In this document: positions 16,253-24,747 of the stretch, piece by piece | How positions within the stretch are numbered: the first letter of the stretch is position 1 | Layout of the letters: the number at the start of each line of letters is the position of its first letter | Assembly (NCBI RefSeq): GCF_024499015.1 | Contig: NZ_CP098604.1 | Coordinates: 372,001-436,000, forward strand | Reading direction: 5' to 3' | Length of the DNA stretch: 64,000 nucleotides | DNA from: Xanthomonas hortorum pv. pelargonii | Lineage (GTDB): Bacteria > Pseudomonadota > Gammaproteobacteria > Xanthomonadales > Xanthomonadaceae | Notes under the pieces: model-generated | The model's input: the letters and a program-made list of their open reading frames with translations, nothing else | The model's database searches: none | Told to the model about the DNA's origin: nothing | Translations under genes and position numbers: made by a program

Positions 16253-19243
16253 ATGTCGAGTCGTCTTCCGCAACACGCACAGCGTCATCGTTTGAGCACC
16301 GCATTATTCGCCGTGCTGGCCGCTTCTGCTGGCCATGCTGCCGCCCAATCAGAAAACGGTGTCGCGCCCGGCACCACCGATCTGGACAAGGTCACCGTCA
16401 CCGGCTCGCGCATCGCGCGTACCGGCTTTGTGACGCCCTCGCCGGTCACCGCGATCAGCGCCGAAGAAATCCGCGCCACCGGCGCGACCACCATCAGCGA
16501 CCTGATGGCACGCATGCCGGCGCTGGCGCCGAGCTACACGCTGGGCAATTCCACCCGCTTCATCGGCACCGCCGGTCTGGGCCTGCTCGACCTGCGCGGC
16601 ATGGGCGTGGATCGCACCCTGGTGCTGGTCAACGGGCGTCGCCACGTGGGTTCCAGCCCGGGCTCGACCGCTGTGGACGTCAACACGATCCCGGTGGAAT
16701 GGGTCGAACGTGTCGAAGTCATCACCGGTGGCGCCTCGGCCGTGTACGGCGCCGACGCAGTGGCCGGCGTGGTCAACTTCATCCTCAAGAAGAACTTCAC
16801 CGGCTTCGAGACGCGCGCGCAGACCGGCCTGGCCGATGAGGGCAACTACAACCGCTCCTTTGCCAGCTTCTCGGCAGGCACCGACTTTGCGGAGGGCCGC
16901 GGCAACATCGCGGTGTCCGGCGAATACAGCAAGCAGGACCGCTTCGGCCGCGGCAACCGCGCCATCGGTCGCGAGTACCTGGTGTCGGTGCAGAACCCCA
17001 ATTTCGATCCCACCCGCCCTCCGAGCGAGAGCAATCCGCAGAACGTACTCAGCGGCCCGGGCGGCAACCATTCCACGTCCTACGGTGGCACCTTCAACCT
17101 GGGCACGTTCGATTTCCGCAACCCGGCCAGCTACGGCAACCGCTACCTGTTCAACGACGACGGCAGCTTCCGCCGCAATCGCTACAACGGCACGGTAGTG
17201 AGCAACACCTCATGTGTGGACTGCGATTTCGCCGATCTGAACGCGGTGGCCGACCTGCAGCCCGGCTTCGATCGCAAGAGCGTCAACACCATGATCAACT
17301 TCGAGATCAGCGAGAACCATCGCCTGTTCTTCGAAGGCAAGTACAGCGAGACCGATTCGGAATTCTTCGGCCAGCCGGCGTTCGACAGTTCGCTGCGCGT
17401 GCGTCGCCAGAATCCGTATGTCAGCCCGGAACTCGGTGCGCTGATGGATTCGCGCGGTGCCACGCAGATCCTGATGAACCGCTTCAACGTCGATGCCGGC
17501 CGTCGCGGCGAAAATATCGAGCGCAAGACCTATCGCGCCGTGCTAGGTGCAGAAGGCAACTTCACCGACAACTGGACCTACGACGTGTCTGCCAACTATG
17601 GCAAGACCACCGTCGACCGCCTCAACCTCAACAACCGCATCAACGAGCGTTGGCAGGCCGGTATCGATGCCGCGCGCGATGCCAGCGGCAACATCGTCTG
17701 CCGCACCACGCTAGACCCGACCGCGATCAACCCCAACACCAACCGCGTGTATTCGGCGCTGGCACGCGAAGGCTGCGTGCCCTTCAGCGTGTTCGGCAAT
17801 GGCGCGGTCACGCCGGAAGCCGCCGCATGGTTCAACACCACCGCGCGCGCGCAGGCCAAGATCCAGCAAACCGTGTTCAGCGCATCGGTAGCCAACAGCA
17901 ACCTGCTGTCGCTGCCGGCCGGCGACATCGGTTTTGCCGGTGGCGTGGAATACCGCAAGGAGCAGAGCGAGGAAGTCACCGACCCGTTGGCAGCCTCGGG
18001 CGTGACCTTCCTCAACGCCATCCCCAACAACGGCGGCGAGTACACCGTCAAGGAAATCTTCGTCGAAAGCACCATTCCGTTGCTGGCCGGCCTGCCGGGC
18101 GTGGATCGACTGGCGCTGGATGTGGCAGGGCGCTATTCGGACTACAACAGCATCGGCTCGACCAAGACCTGGAACGTGGGCCTGGACTGGACCATCATCC
18201 CGTCGCTGCGTCTGCGCGGCACCGTGGCGCAAGCTGTGCGTGCACCCAGCATCGGCGAGCTATACGACTCGCAGAGTGAAAACTTCGCCACCATCGCCGA
18301 CCCCTGCAACTACCTGCCGACCAATTCCAATCGTCCTGGTACCGCTGGCGACGTGGCATTGCGCCAGGCCAACTGCAGCGCGCTGGGCGTGCCGGTCGGT
18401 TGGATCGACACCTTTACATCGACCCGTCCCGGCGTGAGCGGGGGCAATCCGGAGTTGAAGCCGGAACGCGCGCGCAGTCTGTCGTATGGTCTGGTCTGGC
18501 AACCGGAGTTCTTCGAAGGCTTCGGCATGTCGATCGACTACTGGCGCATCGACTTGCAGGACGCAATCGGCACGGTGACTGCAGAGACCAACGCAACGCG
18601 CTGCGTGGACAATCCGGGCGGCATCGACAACAGCTTCTGCGGCTTCGTGCAGCGCGCCCCGCTGGGTGGATTCACCGACCCGCAGGGACGCATCTATCCC
18701 GAACACAGCATCATCGGCTGGCAGGCGCTCAACGAAAACCTGGCGCGCTCGCGGCGTGTGGGCGTGGACCTGGAAATGGACTACCGCTTCCAGATTGGCC
18801 AAGGCAATACGGTGCTGCGCTTTGTCGGCACGCGCCTGATCCAGTCGCGCGAATGGGTGTTCCAGGACTTTCCGGCCGAATACGACGAGTACGTGACCTA
18901 CGTGACCGACCCGCGCTGGCGTGCGCAGTTCCAGACCAAGTACAACTGGAACGAATGGCGCGCCTCGTGGGACATGAACTACGTGGACGGCAATCTGCGC
19001 GTGACCCCGGAGAGCTACAACAGCAACCCGGGCTCGGCCAGCCCGATCAAGAACGGCTCGTACACGTACCACAACTTCCAGTTCGGCTACCAGTTCCCCG
19101 GCTCGAAGATCGACGTCTACCTGGGCATCGACAACGCCTTCGACAAGGACCCGCCGCGCAACTACTTCGGCTCGGACTTCAATTCTGCGCTGTATGACAA
19201 CGTTAGGCGGTTCTTTTATCTGGGCACGACAGTCCGGTTCTGA
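16253..19243 (+). CDS. TonB-dependent receptor
   Basis: Outer-membrane active transporter of 996 residues, powered by TonB-ExbB-ExbD. After a signal peptide (cut near residue 32, AGHAAAQ) comes the TonB-box region VTVTGSRI, then the plug domain (PSPVTAISAEEI, DLRGMGVDRTLVLVNGRR, VERVEVITGGASAVYGADAV), then a 22-strand-type barrel ending in aromatic FFYLGTTVRF. The plug is of the large Xanthomonas/Caulobacter class, often used for plant carbohydrates or peptides, but the substrate cannot be read from sequence. Four Cys in the barrel (SCVDCDF and later pairs) suggest extracellular disulfides. An intrinsic terminator follows directly. It has its own leader motif. Confidence 0.93.
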   Translation: MSSRLPQHAQRHRLSTALFAVLAASAGHAAAQSENGVAPGTTDLDKVTVTGSRIARTGFVTPSPVTAISAEEIRATGATTISDLMARMPALAPSYTLGNSTRFIGTAGLGLLDLRGMGVDRTLVLVNGRRHVGSSPGSTAVDVNTIPVEWVERVEVITGGASAVYGADAVAGVVNFILKKNFTGFETRAQTGLADEGNYNRSFASFSAGTDFAEGRGNIAVSGEYSKQDRFGRGNRAIGREYLVSVQNPNFDPTRPPSESNPQNVLSGPGGNHSTSYGGTFNLGTFDFRNPASYGNRYLFNDDGSFRRNRYNGTVVSNTSCVDCDFADLNAVADLQPGFDRKSVNTMINFEISENHRLFFEGKYSETDSEFFGQPAFDSSLRVRRQNPYVSPELGALMDSRGATQILMNRFNVDAGRRGENIERKTYRAVLGAEGNFTDNWTYDVSANYGKTTVDRLNLNNRINERWQAGIDAARDASGNIVCRTTLDPTAINPNTNRVYSALAREGCVPFSVFGNGAVTPEAAAWFNTTARAQAKIQQTVFSASVANSNLLSLPAGDIGFAGGVEYRKEQSEEVTDPLAASGVTFLNAIPNNGGEYTVKEIFVESTIPLLAGLPGVDRLALDVAGRYSDYNSIGSTKTWNVGLDWTIIPSLRLRGTVAQAVRAPSIGELYDSQSENFATIADPCNYLPTNSNRPGTAGDVALRQANCSALGVPVGWIDTFTSTRPGVSGGNPELKPERARSLSYGLVWQPEFFEGFGMSIDYWRIDLQDAIGTVTAETNATRCVDNPGGIDNSFCGFVQRAPLGGFTDPQGRIYPEHSIIGWQALNENLARSRRVGVDLEMDYRFQIGQGNTVLRFVGTRLIQSREWVFQDFPAEYDEYVTYVTDPRWRAQFQTKYNWNEWRASWDMNYVDGNLRVTPESYNSNPGSASPIKNGSYTYHNFQFGYQFPGSKIDVYLGIDNAFDKDPPRNYFGSDFNSALYDNVRRFFYLGTTVRF

Positions 19244-19263
19244 GGCCTGTTGGCGATGCATCG

Positions 19264-19290
19264 AAAAGACCCCGTTTGACGGGGTCTTTT
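19264..19290 (+). terminator. intrinsic terminator of the first TonB receptor gene
   Basis: AAAAGACCCCGT-TTG-ACGGGGTCTTTT makes a perfect 12-bp stem with a 3-base loop and a T run, 21 bases after the stop codon. Confidence 0.9.
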
Positions 19291-19465
19291 TGAATTCATG
19301 TTTCAGATGAAACCAGCCAGCAACACGCGACAATCAGTTACTGATATGGCGGCAAGGTAGTGTTCGGTTGAGCCGCTCGATGTCACGCCGCATCGCGCAC
19401 TGACAAAAATGAATACTTGCGTGACCCAAGCTGGGCGGTATTCGCATGCCAGGCAATTTGTGCGC

Positions 19466-19490
19466 AGATCCGCATATTCGGTGCGGATCT
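19466..19490. promoter_or_regulatory. stem-loop upstream of the second TonB receptor gene
   Basis: AGATCCGCA (19466-19474) pairs perfectly with TGCGGATCT (19482-19490) over a 7-base loop, followed by CGCCCTTTTC. It lies between the terminator of the first receptor and the leader motif of the second. It could be a back-up terminator, an operator dyad or part of a regulatory leader. No known riboswitch pattern is evident. The remaining sequence of this 375-bp gap shows nothing else I can name. Confidence 0.4.
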
Positions 19491-19545
19491 CGCCCTTTTC
19501 ATTAACGAATCATTCAAAAGGCTTGCGACTCAGCCCACAGATTCA

Positions 19546-19561
19546 TTACGTTCGGGTTAAG
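19546..19561 (+). promoter_or_regulatory. second copy of the receptor leader motif
   Basis: TTACGTTCGGGTTAAG, identical to the motif at 16174-16190 apart from one missing A. Distance to the receptor ATG is 57 bases, similar to the first copy. Confidence 0.45.
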
Positions 19562-19618
19562 GCCATCTGACTCTTCGATGACCGCCACTTCTCCCGATAC
19601 CCAGTTGAAAGGTTAGGA

Positions 19619-22600
19619 ATGAGCAATCAATTTCGTCGCCACGCCCTCAAGCGCACCGCTCTGGCTGTTGTGCTCGGCGCGTGTCTCGCCAACGGTGCGG
19701 TCTACGCACAAAGCACGACCGGCAGCATCTACGGTAGCGCTCCCTCTGAAGCGGGCAGCACCATAGTCGTGCAGAGCGACACCGGCCTCAGCCGCACGAT
19801 CACCATCGACGCCAATGGCCGTTACAACCTTGGCTCGCTGCCGGTGGGCGCCTATACCGTCACCCTCAAGCGCGGCGATCAGGTCGTCGATACCCGCAAA
19901 AATGTGCAGCTGCGCGTAGGGTCCGGCACAGAGGTGTCGTTTGCTGGCGCAACTGCCAGCGGCAGCACCGACGCAACGACGCTCGGCGCGATCACTGTGA
20001 CGGCCGCAAATGCGCCGAAGATCGATGTCAGTTCAACCAGTTCGCGCTCGGTGATCACCTCAGAGCAGTTAGCAACCCTGCCGCTGGGACGCAGCGCCGA
20101 AGCGATTGCGTTGCTTGCACCAGGTGCGATTTCCGGAAGTGGCGCCTTCAACAATGGCTCGCGGTCCACCATCTCGTTCGGCGGCGCTGGTGTGACGGAG
20201 AATGCCTATTACATCAACGGCGTTAATGTCACTAATCCGTTCAACAACCTCGGCGGGCTCAGCCTCCCCTACGGCGCAATCGACCAACAGGAAACATATA
20301 CGGGCGGCTACAGCGCGAAGTACGGCCGCTCGACCGGCGGCGTCATCAGCCAAGTGGGTAAACGCGGCACCAACGAGTGGCATTTTGGTGCGCAAGCGGT
20401 ATGGGAACCGAAATCGCTGGCGAGCTCACGCGGCGATGCTTGGTATCCGAATAGCGAACTTCCGGAGAATTATGGTTATGAAGATGATGACCTGCCCGGG
20501 ACGATCTATCGCCGCGGCAAGGGCGACGTGCAGAACAGGACCGTTTACAGCGCGTACGCGGGTGGCCCGCTGATTGAGGATCGCCTATTCCTGTTCGTGG
20601 CCGGCGAAACGGACAAGGTCGACGGAGCAACCACCAATATTGCGACGGCCGCCAGCGACCAGGGGCGCAGCCATTATGAGAACAGTTCGCCGAAGTTCTA
20701 TGGAAAACTGGACTGGAATATTAATGACAGCAATATTTTAGAATATACGCGCATCGAAAATAACGACCGACGTTCTGGCGTATACAACAACTACGACTAT
20801 GCAACACTTACGGATCAGGGCCCTTCTGGCTTGTTCACGGATACGTACAAGCTCAAAGACAGTGTCGATATCGTCAAGTTCACCAGTTACATCACAGACG
20901 ACCTGACCCTCAATGCAACGTGGGGACGCGATACTCAGCACAACCAACAGTTCAACCCCGGTGCTTCGGCATTGCCCAACATCGCCAGTTCGACTCTACA
21001 GGACCCTGCCATCACCGGCGGTCGGCGCATCACCAACGGGCAGGCCACTACGACTGTCAAGGCAGCAGACCCGATCAATAAGAGCCGCAATCTGCGCCTG
21101 GAACTGAACTATCGTCTGGGCAATCGTGATTTGACCGCCGGCGTGGATAATATGTACTTCAATGCTTACGACGAAGGCGTCTTTACCAGTGGTCCAGGGT
21201 ATCGCTGGATCTACGGCAGGCAGGACGATCCCAGCGAACCCATCAATGGTGCTCTGGGCGTCGGCGCCTCCGGAGGTAATGGCTACTTCGTGAACCGCCG
21301 TATCTTAACCACAGTTACCAGCATGGCCGTCGAGCAGAAGGCCTACTACTTGGAAGATCGGTGGCAGGTCAACGATAACTGGCTCCTCACGCTGGGTATC
21401 CGCAACGACAAGTTCACTAACTACAACAGCGATCATGTGGCTTACGTGGACAGTGGTGACCAGTGGGCTCCGCGCGTCGGGGTGAGCTGGGATGTCTTTG
21501 GCGACTCTTCCTTCAAGGTGTTCGCCAATGTCGGTCGCTACTATCTAGCCTTACCCAATCAGGTTGCGATCCGAGGAGCATCCGCCTCGACGTTCACCAA
21601 CGAGTATTTCACGTATTCGGGGATCGACGCCAACGGCGAGCCGACCGGTCTGACTGCACTGGGTCCCGGCCCGGTTTCCTCTAATGGTGAATATGGTCAA
21701 GCCCCGGATCCGAACTCGTTCGCACCAAGCGATCTGAAGTCGCAGTATCAAGACGAGTTCCTGATCGGCTTCGAAAAGACGCTTGGCGAGAAGTGGAATT
21801 CAGGCGCCAAAGTCACCTACCGTAAATTGCAGACCGCGATCGATGATGTCTGTGATCCCGGTCGTATGTCCGATGCGCTCGAAGCAGCAGGCGGCGATGC
21901 CAGCAGCGTGAGCATTCCTGGTTGCGTGATGTTCAACCCTGGCGAGACCAATACCTACAACCTTGCCAACACCGATGGCTCCGGCTACACCCAGCTGCGC
22001 ATGTCGCAGTCCGATTGGGGCTTTACGGACAAGGCCAAGCGCAACTACGTGGCGGTGGACCTGTTTATCGAGCATCCTTTTGATGAAAAGTGGTATGGCC
22101 GCGTCGATTACACATGGTCGCATCTCTACGGAAACACCGAAGGACAGGTGAAGTCAGACCTCGGGCAAGCCGATATTTCCAAAACCCAGGATTGGGACGC
22201 AGCCCAGCTAATGTCCTACGCCGGTGGCAATCTGGCCAACGATCGTCGCCATCAGTTGAAGGCGTTCGGCGCCTACCAATTCACTCCAGAATGGCTGGCA
22301 TCTGCCACGGTCAGGGTGATGTCGGGCACACCGAAGTCGTGCCTGGGTTATTACGCCGGCCCTGACGCTGCAGCGGTAAATTACGATCCGGTGGGTTATG
22401 GTTCGTCGTATCACTACTGCTATGGTCAACCTGTATCTGCGGGCGGCGCTGGCGAGACTCCATGGATCAAAAATCTGGATCTGGGCGTCACGTATCGTCC
22501 AGGCTTCGCCGATCACAAATTGGCGTTGTCGCTCAATGTGTTCAATGTGCTGAATGACCGTTCGGTCAATCGCGTCTCCAGCACCAACGAAGTCACTCGC

Positions 22601-22693
22601 CGGACTGTGTCCAATACATATGGACTTGGCACCGAAGCGTGGAGCTACAACCAGCCGCGCTATATGCGTCTGACCGCCTCATACGATTTCTGA
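19619..22693 (+). CDS. TonB-dependent receptor, Oar-like with carboxypeptidase-regulatory domain
   Basis: A 1024-residue outer-membrane receptor of the Oar/CarboxypepD_reg class. A signal peptide (cut at AVYAQS, about residue 30) is followed by a transthyretin-like carboxypeptidase-regulatory domain (GSIYGSAP to VRVGSGTEV, about residues 35-105), the plug (ISFGGAGVTENAYYINGVNV, GGYSAKYGRSTGGVISQVGK) and a long barrel ending in YMRLTASYDF. Oar-like receptors in Xanthomonas and Myxococcus handle large or proteinaceous ligands; the ligand here is unknown. Codon usage in the middle (about 20450-20960) is clearly less GC-rich than in neighbouring genes, with codons such as AAT, ATT and TTA, which may point to transfer or relaxed selection. 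AAGGTTAGGA gives the ribosome-binding site. Confidence 0.92.
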   Translation: MSNQFRRHALKRTALAVVLGACLANGAVYAQSTTGSIYGSAPSEAGSTIVVQSDTGLSRTITIDANGRYNLGSLPVGAYTVTLKRGDQVVDTRKNVQLRVGSGTEVSFAGATASGSTDATTLGAITVTAANAPKIDVSSTSSRSVITSEQLATLPLGRSAEAIALLAPGAISGSGAFNNGSRSTISFGGAGVTENAYYINGVNVTNPFNNLGGLSLPYGAIDQQETYTGGYSAKYGRSTGGVISQVGKRGTNEWHFGAQAVWEPKSLASSRGDAWYPNSELPENYGYEDDDLPGTIYRRGKGDVQNRTVYSAYAGGPLIEDRLFLFVAGETDKVDGATTNIATAASDQGRSHYENSSPKFYGKLDWNINDSNILEYTRIENNDRRSGVYNNYDYATLTDQGPSGLFTDTYKLKDSVDIVKFTSYITDDLTLNATWGRDTQHNQQFNPGASALPNIASSTLQDPAITGGRRITNGQATTTVKAADPINKSRNLRLELNYRLGNRDLTAGVDNMYFNAYDEGVFTSGPGYRWIYGRQDDPSEPINGALGVGASGGNGYFVNRRILTTVTSMAVEQKAYYLEDRWQVNDNWLLTLGIRNDKFTNYNSDHVAYVDSGDQWAPRVGVSWDVFGDSSFKVFANVGRYYLALPNQVAIRGASASTFTNEYFTYSGIDANGEPTGLTALGPGPVSSNGEYGQAPDPNSFAPSDLKSQYQDEFLIGFEKTLGEKWNSGAKVTYRKLQTAIDDVCDPGRMSDALEAAGGDASSVSIPGCVMFNPGETNTYNLANTDGSGYTQLRMSQSDWGFTDKAKRNYVAVDLFIEHPFDEKWYGRVDYTWSHLYGNTEGQVKSDLGQADISKTQDWDAAQLMSYAGGNLANDRRHQLKAFGAYQFTPEWLASATVRVMSGTPKSCLGYYAGPDAAAVNYDPVGYGSSYHYCYGQPVSAGGAGETPWIKNLDLGVTYRPGFADHKLALSLNVFNVLNDRSVNRVSSTNEVTRRTVSNTYGLGTEAWSYNQPRYMRLTASYDF

Positions 22694-22759
22694 TCGTTTG
22701 ATTGCGAGCGAAGGCGAGGTGTATTCACTCGCCTTCGCCCTGCAGGCGTCCTGTCTCCG

Positions 22760-22786
22760 GCCCCGGTCTTTCCGGGGCTTTTTTTT
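22760..22786 (+). terminator. intrinsic terminator of the Oar-like receptor gene
   Basis: GCCCCGG (22760-22766) pairs with CCGGGGC (22772-22778) over a short loop and is followed by a run of eight T. It lies about 65 bases after the receptor stop. Confidence 0.88.
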
Positions 22787-22805
22787 GGCTGCCAACGCGG
22801 CTGCG

Positions 22806-24398
22806 TCAGCTGTCCAAAATCACCCGCGCCGCATTATGCCCAGGCGCGCCGGTCACACCACCGCCGGGATGCGTACCGGAGCCGCACAGATACAACCCGG
22901 CAATCGCGCCGCGATAGGCGCCCTGCCCCAGCATCGGGCGTGCGGAAAATAGCTGATTGAGGCTGAGGGCGCCGTGGAAGATGTCGCCGCCGATCAAGCC
23001 GAAGATGCGTTCCAGATCGAGGGGGCTGAGGATCTGCCGGCCCAGCACCGATGCGGCGAATCCTGGCGCGTAGCGCTCCACCGTTGCAATCAGATCGGCG
23101 ACCTCGTCGCGATGGTCGTCCCAATGCCGCCCATCGGGTAGTTGCGGCGCCACATGCTGGCAAAACAGGCTGGCCACGTGCTGTCCAGGCGGTGCCAGGC
23201 TGTCGTCCAAGGTGCTGGGAATCAGCAGTTCGACCACCGGCTCACGCGACCATCCGGATGCGCGCGCGTCCTGCCAGGCACGGTCCATGTAATCCAGACT
23301 CGGCGCGAGAATGATGCCGGCGGTGAGATGGTCGCCCGTACCTGGCAATGCGGTGAATTCCGGCAGGCGAGAGAGCGCCACGTTCATGCGGAACGTGCCT
23401 GATCCACAGCGGTAATGCTCCATGCGTTCGTGTGTGGGCACAGGGACATCTTCTGGACGCATCAGGCGTTGATAGAGCAGTTTCGGATTGACGTTGGCAA
23501 CCACTGCACGCGTTCGAATCGTCTCTCCGTGAGCGGTGAGGACACCAACCGCACGCCCCTGCTCCACCAGCACGCGATCCACCGCATAGCCAGTGCGAAT
23601 GTCCGCACCAGATTCGCGCGCACTGGCGGCCATTGCCTGCGTAATGGCGCCCATGCCACCGATGGCGTGGCCCCAGGCGCCCTTTACGCCGTTGCTCTGC
23701 CCGAACACGTGATGCAGCAACACATACGCCGTACCCGGCGTGTACGGGCTGGCGTAATTGCCGACGATGCCGTCGAAGCCAAATAGCGCCTTGATTGGTG
23801 CGCTTTCGAACCAGCGATCCAGATACTCGGCTGCGGAAATCGTGAATAAATCGAGCAGATCCTGACGTAACGTAAGCGACAAGCCCTGCAGCTGCAGCCC
23901 CACCTTTCCCGCTCGCCACAACTGCGGCAACGCTTGCACCCAGCCCCCATCAGTGACATCGGGCGGCGGCTGTAATGCCAGCGCACGCAAGACATCGGCC
24001 AGTTGCTCCAGGCGCGCTTCATAGGCAGGCAATGCAGCGGCATCGCGTGCGGAGAATTTGGCGACTTCCGCAGCGGTGCGCCCAGCACCGGCCAGCAGAT
24101 ACTCACCATCCGGTAGCGGCAGAAAGTTGTTGATGCGGCGCGCAACCACGCGCAGGCCATGTCGCTCCAACGCAAGATCGGTGATGACCTTGGGCTGCAG
24201 CAACGACACCGTATACGCCGCCACTGAATTGCAAAATCCCGGATGAAATTCTTCGGTGACTGCTGCGCCGCCGACCACATCGCGCGCTTCCAGTACCAGC
24301 ACACGCTTACCTGCCTTGGCCAGATACGCAGCGCACACCAGGCCGTTGTGGCCGGCGCCGATGATCAGTGCGTCCAACGGTTCGGAGGCGGTGGGCAT
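22806..24398 (-). CDS. FAD-dependent oxidoreductase, phytoene-dehydrogenase/PYROXD2-like
   Basis: A 530-residue flavoprotein of the amine-oxidase/phytoene-desaturase superfamily. The N-terminal dinucleotide-binding motif is IIGAGHNGLVCAAYLAKAG with the following LVLEARDVVGGAAVTEE. The C-terminal FAD-contacting segment is GLYLCGSGTHPGGGVTGAPG near residue 500. This is the COG1233 type found widely outside carotenoid clusters and related to human PYROXD2; its substrate is not known. No carotenoid genes are nearby, so I do not call it crtI. The ATG at 24398 gives MPTASEPLDALIIG. It is convergent with the Oar-like receptor and divergent from the first M13 peptidase. Confidence 0.85.
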   Translation of the reverse strand: MPTASEPLDALIIGAGHNGLVCAAYLAKAGKRVLVLEARDVVGGAAVTEEFHPGFCNSVAAYTVSLLQPKVITDLALERHGLRVVARRINNFLPLPDGEYLLAGAGRTAAEVAKFSARDAAALPAYEARLEQLADVLRALALQPPPDVTDGGWVQALPQLWRAGKVGLQLQGLSLTLRQDLLDLFTISAAEYLDRWFESAPIKALFGFDGIVGNYASPYTPGTAYVLLHHVFGQSNGVKGAWGHAIGGMGAITQAMAASARESGADIRTGYAVDRVLVEQGRAVGVLTAHGETIRTRAVVANVNPKLLYQRLMRPEDVPVPTHERMEHYRCGSGTFRMNVALSRLPEFTALPGTGDHLTAGIILAPSLDYMDRAWQDARASGWSREPVVELLIPSTLDDSLAPPGQHVASLFCQHVAPQLPDGRHWDDHRDEVADLIATVERYAPGFAASVLGRQILSPLDLERIFGLIGGDIFHGALSLNQLFSARPMLGQGAYRGAIAGLYLCGSGTHPGGGVTGAPGHNAARVILDS

Positions 24399-24747
24399 GC
24401 GCTCGTATATAGCATCGCTTGCCCGGGCCGGCCATTCGCGCAGTGGCGATCATCGCCACCGATGTGCGCTCACCATCACCGCCGACGCGGGCCGTGTCCG
24501 CCAAGAACACGAACTAAACACCCGCGCGACGCAGAATGAGAAGGCCGCAGGCTCCCTAGCTAGCGCGTCACCGCAAGCACGCCACGCTGCTAAACAGCAG
24601 CAGCACGCCAAACAGCCGTCAGCCCAACTCATCTACACACGCCGCACCCATGACCTTCGACACCATGCCATCCGGCTGGCGAGGCGTAGAGTGCCGGCCA
24701 CGGCCCTGGCGACGGGGCTTCCCAATCCGCTGCTTCTGGAGCCCTTT

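Noticed and set aside
22806..24398. Carotenoid desaturase crtI
   Set aside because: The flavoprotein is of the broader COG1233/PYROXD2-like type and no other carotenoid genes are present.
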